The notes beneath the pieces were generated by a model. That model was not told the DNA's origin. It saw only the letters and a list, made by a program, of their open reading frames with translations, and did not search any database. The translations under genes were made by a program, and so were the position numbers. Shown here in pieces: positions 26,185 to 34,256 of a stretch of DNA of 34,256 nucleotides (position 1 is its first letter; each line of letters opens with the position of its first letter). The stretch covers positions 1-34,256 of the forward strand of contig CANQFT010000020.1 in the NCBI GenBank assembly GCA_947599925.1, in the 5' to 3' direction. This DNA comes from an uncultured Oscillospiraceae bacterium (GTDB lineage Bacteria; Bacillota; Clostridia; Oscillospirales; Oscillospiraceae).

Positions 26185-27651
26185 ATGAACGTCAAACCCA
26201 GTCTGGAGCAGGTCCGGGCCATCGCCGCCCAGGGGACCTACAAGGTCCTGCCGGTGAGCTGTGAGATGCTGTCCGATTCCCTCACGCCCATCCAGGCGCT
26301 GAAGATCCTGAAAAATGTGTCCACCCACTGCTATCTGCTGGAGTCGGTGGAGGACCGGGAGAAGTGGGGCCGGTATACCTTTCTGGGGTTCGACCCCAAA
26401 ATGGAGATCACCTGCACCGGCGGAGAGATGAAGGCGGGCAACGTCAGCTTTCATACCGAGGACCCGTCGGCGGCCCTGCGGCAGATCTTGGCGGACTACA
26501 AGAGCCCCCGGCTGGACGATCTGCCCCCCTTCACCGGCGGGCTGGTGGGGTACTTCTCCTATGACTACCTGGGGTACAGCGAGCCCGCCGTCCGCACCGG
26601 CGCGGAGGACACCGAGAACTTCAAGGATGTGGACCTGATGCTGTTCGACAAGGTCATCGCCTTTGACAACGTCCGGCAAAAGATCGTACTCATGGTCAAT
26701 ATGCCCCTGGACGACCCGGAGACGGGCTACAACCGGGCAGTGATGGAGCTCAGGCAGCTCCGGGACCTGCTCCGCACCGGGACCCCGAAGTGCGAGTCCG
26801 GCGGCCGCCTCGCCGGGGAGGTGACGCCACTGTTCGACCGGGACACCTACTGCGCCATGGTGGAGCGGGCCAAGGACCATATCCGGGAAGGAGACATCTT
26901 CCAGATCGTCCTGTCCAACCGGCTGTCCGCCCCCTTCCAGGGCAGCCTGCTGAACACCTACCGGGTGCTGCGGACCGTGAACCCGTCGCCTTATATGTTC
27001 TACTTCTCCGGCACTGACGTGGAGGTGGCGGGGGCCTCCCCGGAGACCCTGGTGAAGCTGGAAAACGGCGTCCTCCACACCTTCCCTCTGGCGGGGACCC
27101 GGCCCCGGGGAAAGACCGAGGAAGAGGACGCCGCCCTGGAATCGGAGCTGCTGGCGGACGAGAAGGAGCTGGCGGAGCACAATATGCTGGTGGACCTGGG
27201 CCGGAACGATTTGGGGAAAGTGAGCAAGTTCGGCACCGTCCAGGTGGAAAAGCTCCACTCCATCGAGCGGTACTCCCACGTGATGCACATCGGCTCCACG
27301 GTACGCGGCGAGATCCGCCCGGAGTTCGATGCGCTGGACGCCGTGGAGGCTGTCCTGCCGGCGGGGACCCTGTCCGGCGCGCCGAAAATACGGGCCTGCC
27401 AGCTCATTGGGGCGCTGGAGAACAACAAGCGGGGCATTTACGGCGGGGCCATTGGCTACATTGACTTCACCGGCAACATGGACACCTGCATCGCCATCCG
27501 CATCGCCTACAAGAAGAACGGACGGGTGTTCGTCCGGTCCGGCGCGGGCATCGTGGCCGACTCGTCGCCGGAGAAGGAGTATCAGGAGTGCATCAACAAG
27601 GCCAGGGCCGTGATGAAGGCCCTGGAGCTGGCACAGGAGGCGGAGCTATGA
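26185..27651 (+). CDS. trpE: Anthranilate synthase component I
   Basis: This 488-residue enzyme converts chorismate to anthranilate using ammonia supplied by TrpG. The ATG at 26185 follows AAGGAGG by eight bases; the in-frame upstream extension falls in the T-box terminator. The tryptophan-feedback element LLES is at residues 51-54. The chorismate-binding C-terminal half is intact, with GTRPRGKTEEED, ELLADEKELAEHNMLVDLGR, PAGTLSGAPKIRA and IYGGAIGYIDF. The length is normal. It is the first gene of the trp operon and overlaps trpG by ATGA. Control is both by the T-box and, by family knowledge, by tryptophan inhibition. Confidence 0.96.
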   Translation: MNVKPSLEQVRAIAAQGTYKVLPVSCEMLSDSLTPIQALKILKNVSTHCYLLESVEDREKWGRYTFLGFDPKMEITCTGGEMKAGNVSFHTEDPSAALRQILADYKSPRLDDLPPFTGGLVGYFSYDYLGYSEPAVRTGAEDTENFKDVDLMLFDKVIAFDNVRQKIVLMVNMPLDDPETGYNRAVMELRQLRDLLRTGTPKCESGGRLAGEVTPLFDRDTYCAMVERAKDHIREGDIFQIVLSNRLSAPFQGSLLNTYRVLRTVNPSPYMFYFSGTDVEVAGASPETLVKLENGVLHTFPLAGTRPRGKTEEEDAALESELLADEKELAEHNMLVDLGRNDLGKVSKFGTVQVEKLHSIERYSHVMHIGSTVRGEIRPEFDALDAVEAVLPAGTLSGAPKIRACQLIGALENNKRGIYGGAIGYIDFTGNMDTCIAIRIAYKKNGRVFVRSGAGIVADSSPEKEYQECINKARAVMKALELAQEAEL

Positions 27652-28217
27652 TCCTGCTCATCGACAACTACGACAGCTTCTCCTACAACCTCTACCAGCT
27701 CGTCGGGGAGATCGAGCCAGGCATCAGGGTCGCCCGCAACGATGAGCTCACCGTGGAGGAGATCCGGGCGCTGAGACCCGGCCGCATCATCCTCTCTCCG
27801 GGCCCCGGCCGGCCGGAGGACGCGGGGATCATCATGGAAGTGGTGAGGGAACTGGGCGCGGAGATCCCCATCCTGGGGGTGTGCCTGGGCCATCAGGCCA
27901 TCTGCGCCGCCTTTGGGGCCACGATCACCTACGCGAAAAGGCTCATGCACGGCAAGCAGTCGGCGGTGCGGTTCGCGCCGGACTGTCCCCTGTTCCGGGG
28001 CTGTCCGGAGACCGCTCCCGTGGCCCGCTATCACTCCCTGGCCGCCGACCCGGACACCCTTCCGGACTGCCTGGCCGTCACCGCCCGTACCCTGGACGGG
28101 GAGATCATGGCGGTACAGCACCGGGACCGGCCCATCTTCGGCGTCCAATTTCACCCGGAGTCCATCATGACCCCGGACGGCAAGACCATGCTGGACAACT
28201 TCATCCATCTGAATTGA
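27648..28217 (+). CDS. trpG: Anthranilate synthase component II, glutamine amidotransferase
   Basis: This 189-residue class I amidotransferase releases ammonia from glutamine for TrpE. The start ATG at 27648 overlaps the trpE stop. The catalytic triad is visible: Cys79 in GVCLGHQ, and His169 and Glu171 in GVQFHPES. The N-terminal MILLIDNYDSFSYNL and the PGPGRPEDAG oxyanion segment are typical. It could also serve PabB, as in some Gram-positive bacteria, but the operon position argues for TrpG. It is a stand-alone subunit, not fused to trpD. Confidence 0.95.
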   Translation: MILLIDNYDSFSYNLYQLVGEIEPGIRVARNDELTVEEIRALRPGRIILSPGPGRPEDAGIIMEVVRELGAEIPILGVCLGHQAICAAFGATITYAKRLMHGKQSAVRFAPDCPLFRGCPETAPVARYHSLAADPDTLPDCLAVTARTLDGEIMAVQHRDRPIFGVQFHPESIMTPDGKTMLDNFIHLN

Positions 28218-28232
28218 AAGGGGACTTTTATC

Positions 28233-29249
28233 ATGATCAAGGAAGCCATCGCGAAGATCGTAGACAAGCAGGACCTGACCTACGACGAGGCCTATGCCGT
28301 TATGAACGAGATCATGAGCGGCGAGACCACCCAGACCCAGAACGCCGCCTTCCTGGCGGCCCTGTCCACCAAAAGCGCCAAGGCGGAGACCTCCGATGAG
28401 ATCGCCGGCTGCGCCGCCGCCATGCGGGACCACGCCATGAAGATGACCACCGACCTGCCCATCTTCGAGATCGTGGGCACCGGCGGCGATGGGGCTCACA
28501 GCTTCAACATCTCCACCACCTCCGCCCTGGTGGCCGCCGCCGGGGGCATGAAGGTGGCCAAGCACGGCAACCGGGCGGCCTCCTCCCAGTGCGGCACCGC
28601 CGACTGCCTGGAGGCCCTGGGGGTCAACATCGACCAGAGCCCGGAGAAGTGCGCGGAGCTGCTGGACGAGGTGGGTATGTGCTTCTTCTTCGCCCAGAAG
28701 TACCACACCTCCATGAAGTACGTGGGGGCCATCCGCAAGGAGCTGGGCTTCCGCACGGTGTTCAACATCCTGGGGCCCCTGACCAACCCCGGCAGCCCCA
28801 AGATGCAGCTGCTGGGCGTGTACGACGAGTACCTGGTGGAGCCTCTGGCCCAGGTGCTCATCTCCCTGGGCGTGGAGCGGGGCATGGTGGTCTACGGCAA
28901 GGACAAGCTGGACGAGATCTCCATGTCCGCCCCCACCGCCGTGTGCGAGTTCAAGGACGGCTGGTTCAAGTCCTACACCGTCACGCCGGAGGACTTCGGC
29001 CTGACCCGCTGCCAGAAGTCCGATCTGGTGGGCGGCACCCCGGCGGAGAACGCCCAGATCGTCCGGGACATCCTGCGCGGCGCCGGAGGCCCCAAGCGGG
29101 ACGCGGTGCTGCTGAACGCCGGAGCGGCTCTCTACATCGGCGGCAAGGCGGACAGCTGGAAGGACGGCGTGGCCCTGGCGGCGGAGCTCATCGACTCCGG
29201 CAAGGCGGCGGAGACGCTGGAGAGGCTGATCGAGGTCAGCAACCGATGA
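28233..29249 (+). CDS. trpD: Anthranilate phosphoribosyltransferase
   Basis: This 338-residue enzyme transfers phosphoribose from PRPP to anthranilate. It is preceded by AAAGGGGA and separated from trpG by 15 bases. The PRPP-binding GTGGDG motif is at residues 82-87, followed by [15 protein letters not shown] and [20 protein letters not shown], all family hallmarks. The anthranilate side has ILGPLTNPG. The length is normal. Its stop overlaps the trpC start (ATGA). Confidence 0.96.
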   Translation: MIKEAIAKIVDKQDLTYDEAYAVMNEIMSGETTQTQNAAFLAALSTKSAKAETSDEIAGCAAAMRDHAMKMTTDLPIFEIVGTGGDGAHSFNISTTSALVAAAGGMKVAKHGNRAASSQCGTADCLEALGVNIDQSPEKCAELLDEVGMCFFFAQKYHTSMKYVGAIRKELGFRTVFNILGPLTNPGSPKMQLLGVYDEYLVEPLAQVLISLGVERGMVVYGKDKLDEISMSAPTAVCEFKDGWFKSYTVTPEDFGLTRCQKSDLVGGTPAENAQIVRDILRGAGGPKRDAVLLNAGAALYIGGKADSWKDGVALAAELIDSGKAAETLERLIEVSNR

Positions 29250-30034
29250 ACATTTTGGACCAGCTGGCCGCCCACGCCCGGGAGCGGGTGGCGGCGGACA
29301 GGGAGGAAACCTGCCTGGACGTGATGCGCGAGCTGGCCGTCCAGGGAGGGCGGGGGAACGGCGCGGCCTTCGAGTCCGCCCTGAAAAAGCCCGGCCTCAG
29401 CTTCATCTGCGAGGTCAAGCGGGCCTCCCCCTCCAAGGGGCTCATCGCGCCGGAGTTCCCCTATCTGGACATCGCCAAAGAGTACGAACGCGCCGGGGCG
29501 GACGCGGTGTCCTGTCTCACCGAGCCCAGGTGGTTCCTGGGGTCCGACAAGATCTTCACGGACATCCGCCGGGAAATCTCCACCCCCATGATCCGCAAGG
29601 ACTTCACCGTGGACGAGTACCAGATCTATCAGGCCAGGGTGATGGGGGCCGACGCCGTCCTGCTGATCTGCGCCATCCTGGACACAAAGACCGTGGCGCG
29701 GTATCTGGCGCTGTGCGATTCTCTGGGCCTGGCCGCTCTGGTGGAGGCCCACGACGAGGCGGAGATCAGCTCCGCCGTCAGCGCCGGAGCGAAGATCATC
29801 GGCGTCAACAACCGGGATCTGAAGGACTTCTCGGTGGACTTCTCCAACGCCGCCCGGCTGCGGGACCTGATCCCAGACGAGTGCGTGTACGTGGCAGAGA
29901 GCGGGGTGTCCAAGCCGGAGGACGCGGCGGCGCTGGGCAAGATCGGTGCGGACGCGGTGCTGATGGGGGAGGCCCTCATGCGGGCCAAAGACAAGGCCGC
30001 CCTGCTGGCCAAAATGCGGGAGGCGGCCAAATGA
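29246..30034 (+). CDS. trpC: Indole-3-glycerol phosphate synthase
   Basis: This 262-residue TIM-barrel enzyme closes the indole ring from CdRP. Catalytic and substrate motifs are intact: [13 protein letters not shown] (general acid Lys), [49 protein letters not shown] and [11 protein letters not shown]. It starts at the ATG overlapping the trpD stop and ends overlapping trpF. It is not fused to trpF, unlike in some enterobacteria. Confidence 0.96.
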   Translation: MNILDQLAAHARERVAADREETCLDVMRELAVQGGRGNGAAFESALKKPGLSFICEVKRASPSKGLIAPEFPYLDIAKEYERAGADAVSCLTEPRWFLGSDKIFTDIRREISTPMIRKDFTVDEYQIYQARVMGADAVLLICAILDTKTVARYLALCDSLGLAALVEAHDEAEISSAVSAGAKIIGVNNRDLKDFSVDFSNAARLRDLIPDECVYVAESGVSKPEDAAALGKIGADAVLMGEALMRAKDKAALLAKMREAAK

Positions 30035-30636
30035 CCAAGATCAAGATCTGCGGTCTGTACCGGCCGGAGGATGTGGAATACGTCAACGAGGCAAAGCCCG
30101 ACTGGTGCGGCTTCATCATCGACTTCCCCAGGAGCCACCGGAACCTGACCCCGGACCGGGTCCGGGAACTGCGGAGACGTTTGGCCCCCGGCGTCACCCC
30201 CGTGGGGGTGTTCGTGGACAGCCCGGTGGAGACGGTGGCCGCCCTGCTGAACGACGGGACCATCGCCGCCGCCCAGCTCCACGGCCACGAGGACGAGGGG
30301 ACCATCGCCGCCCTGCGGCGCGCCGCCCCCGGCTGTACCGTATGGAAGGCGTTCCAGGTCCGCTCTCCCGCCGATCTGGAGGCCGCCGACGCCTCCGCCG
30401 CCGACCTGGTGCTGCTGGACAACGGCTACGGCACCGGCGCGCCTTTCGACTGGTCCCTGGCTGGGGGCGTACAGAGGTCCTACATCCTGGCCGGTGGACT
30501 GACCCCGGAGAACATCCCGGATGCGGTCAAAAAACTCCGCCCCTGGGGGCTGGACATCTCCAGCGGGGTGGAGACGGACAAAAAGAAGGATCTCAACAAG
30601 ATTCTGGCGGCGGTGGCCGCCGCGCGAAAGGAATGA
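30031..30636 (+). CDS. trpF: Phosphoribosylanthranilate isomerase
   Basis: This 201-residue TIM-barrel enzyme isomerises PRA to CdRP. It begins MTKIKICGL with the catalytic Cys7, and later carries [33 protein letters not shown] and [10 protein letters not shown], which hold the catalytic Asp and the phosphate-binding loops. The ATG at 30031 overlaps the trpC stop. The length is normal. Confidence 0.95.
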   Translation: MTKIKICGLYRPEDVEYVNEAKPDWCGFIIDFPRSHRNLTPDRVRELRRRLAPGVTPVGVFVDSPVETVAALLNDGTIAAAQLHGHEDEGTIAALRRAAPGCTVWKAFQVRSPADLEAADASAADLVLLDNGYGTGAPFDWSLAGGVQRSYILAGGLTPENIPDAVKKLRPWGLDISSGVETDKKKDLNKILAAVAAARKE

Positions 30637-30641
30637 GCGAT

Positions 30642-31822
<1,181 letters not shown>

Positions 31823-31826
<4 letters not shown>

Positions 31827-32602
31827 GCAAGATCAAAGAGGCCTTTGCCCACGGCAAGGCGTTTATCCCCTTCATCACCTGCGGGGACCCGGACCTGGAG
31901 ACCACTTACCGCTGCGTGCGGGCGTGCGTGGAAAACGGGGCCGGCCTTATTGAGCTGGGCATCCCCTTCTCCGACCCCACCGCCGAGGGCCCTGTCATCC
32001 AGGGAGCCAACCTCCGGGCCCTCACCGGCGGCGTCACCACCGATAAAATTTTCGAGTTGGTGCGGGACCTGCGCCGGGACGTGAGCGTCCCCATGGTGTT
32101 CATGACCTACGCCAACGTGGTGTTCTCCTACGGCATGGACAAATTCCTGTCCAAAGCGGCTGAGGTGGGCATGGACGGCCTTATCCTGCCCGACGTGCCC
32201 TTTGAGGAAAAGGAGGAGTTCGCCCCTGCCTGCCGGAAGTACGGCCTGGAGCTGATCTCCCTCATCGCCCCCACATCCGAGGGACGCATCGCGAAGATCG
32301 CCGCCGCCGCCGAGGGCTTCGTCTACTGCGTGTCCTCCCTGGGGGTCACGGGGGTGCGGAGCGAGATCACCACCGACATTGGGGCCATGGTCTCCCTGGT
32401 GCGGCGGGCCAATCCGCACATTCCCTGCGCCGTGGGCTTCGGCATCTCCACGCCAGAGCAGGCCAGAACAATGGCCTCCTTGTCCGACGGGGCCATCGTG
32501 GGCTCGGCCATTATCAAGATCCTGGCCCAGTACGGCAAGGACGCCCCGGCCCATGTGGGGGAGTATGTGAAGTCCATGACGGACGCCCTGGGCAAGTGCT
32601 GA
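31823..32602 (+). CDS. trpA: Tryptophan synthase alpha chain
   Basis: This 259-residue TIM-barrel subunit cleaves indole-3-glycerol phosphate and passes indole to TrpB. Glu44 in ELGIPFSDP matches the catalytic Glu49 of the Salmonella enzyme. The position of Salmonella Asp60 is occupied by Glu55 (TAEGP rather than ADGP). The phosphate-binding GVTGVRS and AVGFGIST segments are intact. It is the last gene of the operon and is followed by a terminator about 100 bases later. Confidence 0.95.
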
Positions 32603-32704
32603 GGCGCCGCGGCAGCAGCGGGAGCGTTTGGCGTCGGGCAAACCGTGATGGGAACGCCCCACCCACGGCCCTCTGAAAACCATCCCGCCCAAAAAGTACC
32701 AAAA

Positions 32705-32736
32705 AAGCTCCGGAGCCAACAGGCTTCGGAGCTTTT
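32705..32736 (+). terminator. Terminator of the trp operon
   Basis: AAGCTCCGGAGCC and GGCTTCGGAGCTT arms, loop AACA, then TTTT. An A run before the stem makes it usable by the leftward tRNA cluster as well. Confidence 0.9.
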
Positions 32737-32738
32737 CA

Positions 32739-32814
32739 TGGCAGGGGCAGAAGGATTCGAACCCTCGGCACGCGGTTTTGGAGACCGCTGCTCTACCAGC
32801 TGAGCTATACCCCT
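32739..32814 (-). tRNA. tRNA-Trp (anticodon CCA)
   Basis: The cloverleaf has acceptor AGGGGTA/TGCCCCT, anticodon stem GCGGT/ACCGC around CTCCAAA, T-arm GTTCGAATC and encoded GCCA. It lies tail-to-tail with the trp operon, whose T-box should sense this tRNA. Confidence 0.96.
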
Positions 32815-32861
32815 AAATGAGCGGGCCCGTATATCAAAACGGACGTCTCGTCCGCGCTTTT

Positions 32862-32938
32862 TGGTGGGCCTTCAGGGACTCGAACCCGGGACCGACCGGT
32901 TATGAGCCGGCTGCTCTGACCAACTGAGCTAAAGGCCC
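32862..32938 (-). tRNA. tRNA with CAT anticodon, probably tRNA-Ile2 (lysidine type)
   Basis: The cloverleaf has acceptor GGGCCTT/AAGGCCC, anticodon loop CTCATAA and encoded ACCA. The start GGGCCTTTAGCTCAGTTGG and the CGGCTCATAACCG anticodon arm resemble the Bacillus Ile2 tRNA, whose C34 becomes lysidine, more than elongator tRNA-Met. The identity remains an inference; it is not an initiator, because the acceptor is fully paired. Confidence 0.93.
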
Positions 32939-32991
32939 CTATATTTGGAAACAGCTTGCCGCCACATTCCTGTGACGGCAAGCCGTCCAAC

Positions 32992-33067
32992 TGGCTCCCC
33001 CTGTTGGACTCGAACCAACGACCCTGCGGTTAACAGCCGCATGCTCTACCAACTGAGCTAAGGAGGA
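32992..33067 (-). tRNA. tRNA-Asn (anticodon GTT)
   Basis: The cloverleaf has acceptor TCCTCCT/AGGGGGA, anticodon loop CTGTTAA, T-arm GTTCGAGTC and encoded GCCA. It follows the 5S gene in the same direction. Confidence 0.95.
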
Positions 33068-33074
33068 ATATGGG

Positions 33075-33105
33075 AAGGGGTCCGGTCTGGCCGACCAGAC
33101 CCCTT
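33075..33105 (-). other. Hairpin between 5S rRNA and tRNA-Asn
   Basis: A 13-bp inverted repeat (AAGGGGTCCGGTC with GACCAGACCCCTT, one G-U pair) without a T tail on the minus strand. It probably aids processing between 5S and the tRNAs rather than ending transcription. Confidence 0.5.
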
Positions 33106-33111
33106 CGTTTT

Positions 33112-33228
33112 GTGTCGGCATTACCTATTTTCCCGGGCCGTCTCCAGCCAAGTATTTTCGGCGCAGGTGAGCTTAACTTCTGTGTTCGGGATGGGAACAG
33201 GTGGACCCTCACCGCAATCAACACCGAC
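33112..33228 (-). rRNA. rrf: 5S ribosomal RNA
   Basis: About 117 bases. The minus strand carries the conserved 5S core CCCATCCCGAACACAGAAG and TTAAGC, then the TGGGA-like 3' strand, ending in GCCGACAC that pairs with GTCGGTGTTG at the 5' end. There is no 23S gene directly upstream; tRNA-Glu and a promoter are there instead. The ends are accurate to a few bases. Confidence 0.93.
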
Positions 33229-33323
33229 TGCGTCCAGATGGCCGGGCCGCTGGGCCAGGCCGCTTCTCCGTTCCAAATCAGACCCGTTTGCCGGGCCTTG
33301 CACCGGTCTGGAGGGACGCCTAT

Positions 33324-33352
33324 ATTCTAACCGATTTCTCGGCTAAAATCAA
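33324..33352 (-). promoter_or_regulatory. Promoter of the 5S-tRNA unit
   Basis: Minus-strand TTGATT (33347-33352) and TAGAAT (33324-33329) with a 17-base spacer, about 95 bases upstream of the 5S 5' end. It would let the 5S, Asn, CAT and Trp genes be transcribed on their own. Confidence 0.6.
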
Positions 33353-33372
33353 GATGAAGTTTTCAAAGAAAA

Positions 33373-33447
33373 TGGTGACCCGTGCGGGAATCGAACCCAC
33401 GTTTACGGCGTGAGAGGCCGTCGTCTTAGCCGCTTGACCAACGGGCC
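33373..33447 (-). tRNA. tRNA-Glu (anticodon CTC)
   Basis: The cloverleaf has acceptor GGCCCGT/ACGGGTC, anticodon stem ACGGC/GCCGT around CTCTCAC, T-arm GTTCGATTC and encoded ACCA. It lies one base downstream of tRNA-Lys in the same direction. Confidence 0.95.
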
Positions 33448-33448
33448 G

Positions 33449-33524
33449 TGGTGCGCCTTCACGGACTCGAACCGGGGACCCACTGATTAAGAGTCAGTTG
33501 CTCTACCAACTGAGCTAAAGGCGC
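33449..33524 (-). tRNA. tRNA-Lys (anticodon CTT)
   Basis: The cloverleaf has acceptor GCGCCTT/AAGGCGC, D-arm GCTCAGTTGGTAGAGC, anticodon stem ACTGA/TCAGT around CTCTTAA, T-arm GTTCGAGTC and encoded ACCA. Its 5' half is copied in each of the four repeats to the right. Confidence 0.95.
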
Positions 33525-34256
33525 GTGTGGTGATCTCTCACCGAGGGGTGCCTTGGACAGCAGATGGAGCAACTGACTCTTCGGCATCCAACGCGGTTCC
33601 GGCGTTAGCCGGGAGCGTTGGCGCCATAGTCTTGTTTTCGGGCGCCAGCCCGGAAACAGTTGCTCTACCAACTGAACTAAAGGCGCGTAGTGCAGCTTGC
33701 GAAACTGCTGTTACTTTTTCCTCCCTCTCACCTGGCGCGAGCAACTGACTCTTCGGCATCCAACGCGGTTCCGGCGTTAGCCGGGAGCGTTGGCGCCATA
33801 GCTTTGTTTTCGGGCGCCAGCCCGGAAACAGTTGCTCTACCAACTGAGCGAAAGGCGCGTGTGGTGCAGCTTGCGAAACTGCTGTACTGTTTTCCTCCCT
33901 CTCACCTGGCGCGAGCAACTGACTCTTCGGCATCCAACGCGGTTCCGGCGTTAGCCGGGAGCGTTGGCGCCATAGCCTTGTTTTCGGGCGCCAGCCCGGA
34001 AACAGTTGCTCTACCAACTGAGCGAAAGGCGCGTGTGGTGATCTCTCACCGAGGGGTGCCTTGGCCAGCAGATGGAGCAACTGACTCTTCGGCATCCAAC
34101 GCGGTTCCGGCGTCAGCCGGGAGCGTTGGCGCCATAGCCTTGTTTTCGGGCGCCAGCCCGGAAACAGTTGCTCTACCAACTGCGCGAAAGGCGCGTGTGG
34201 TGATCTCTCACCGAGGAGTGCCTTTGTCACACCCTCAAAACTGAACAATGAAGTCA
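33525..34256. repeat. Four 121-bp structured repeats built from tRNA-Lys fragments
   Basis: Copies lie at 33567-33687, 33739-33859, 33913-34033 and 34075-34195, each 121 bases and differing at only a few positions. On the minus strand each starts with the first 30 bases of tRNA-Lys (acceptor 5' strand, D-arm and start of the anticodon stem). A GC-rich insert of about 75 bases with two hairpins follows (CGGGC/GCCCG, then CCAACGC/GCGTTGG enclosing CCGGC/GCCGG), and then the reverse complement of tRNA-Lys bases 22-36. The ends therefore pair (GAGCAACTG with CAGTTGCTC). Two spacer types separate copies: one with GGTGATCTCTCACC (before copies 1 and 4 and after 4), the other with GCAGCTTGCGAAACTGC (before 2 and 3). 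None has a tRNA 3' half, so none is a normal tRNA. There is no protein-coding gene here. Confidence 0.9.
34228..34256 (+). other. Sequence resembling an rRNA-operon leader or spacer
   Basis: CCCTCAAAACTGAACAATGAA resembles the TTTGAAAACTGAACAA element found in Firmicute rRNA leaders and spacers. It may mean that an rRNA operon lies to the right of the window. This rests on memory of the motif only. Confidence 0.35.

Noticed and set aside
33538-34248. 236-codon minus-strand frame with repeated AQLVEQLFPGW segments
   Set aside because: It is a translation of the tRNA-Lys-derived repeats. Such AQLVEQL peptides are a well-known false product of tRNA sequence.
33525-34256. CRISPR array
   Set aside because: The repeats are 121 bp, contain tRNA parts, and the spacers are themselves repeated; there are no cas genes.

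Overview
The window looks like a GC-rich member of the Clostridia, most likely an Oscillospiraceae/Ruminococcaceae-type gut bacterium. Supporting signs are strong AAGGAGG ribosome sites, TTGACA/TATAAT promoters, a T-box-controlled trp operon, an S-layer-homology (SLH) surface protein and many lipoproteins. The genus cannot be read from the sequence alone.

Left part (1-16012). A truncated leftward gene for an ATPase-fold regulatory domain is followed by a rightward operon of about 15 kb. The operon encodes a substrate-binding lipoprotein, an HlyD-type adaptor, an ABC exporter with a C39 peptidase domain, a second ABC exporter subunit, a 2873-residue SLH-anchored surface protein, and a 47-residue peptide with a double-glycine leader. 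The peptide falls just before a strong terminator. The three transporter genes match the NHLM/NHLP bacteriocin-export type. The natural reading is that the small peptide is cleaved after Gly-Gly and exported, but no peptide-modifying enzyme is present and the peptide has neither Cys nor Thr. This operon is the best candidate for an undescribed system.

Middle part (16050-25750). It holds a DUF2798 membrane protein, a DUF5713 protein, a leftward cluster of a small ORF, a Pro/Thr-rich lipoprotein and a 16-residue peptide, two tRNA genes (Thr, Asp), and a rightward group made of a TauE/SafE permease, an MMPL/RND transporter and a GLUG/coiled-coil surface protein. The last two overlap and probably work together at the envelope.

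Right part (25751-34256). A T-box leader with a UGG specifier controls trpEGDCFBA, whose genes are mostly coupled by ATGA overlaps. The trp segment is flanked by an intact tRNA-Trp gene and a decayed copy of the 3' part of that tRNA in the same orientation. A leftward cluster of a 5S rRNA not preceded by 23S and five tRNAs (Glu, Lys, Asn, a CAT-anticodon tRNA, Trp) follows. The window ends in four tandem 121-bp structured repeats built from tRNA-Lys fragments, and then a motif resembling an rRNA-operon leader.
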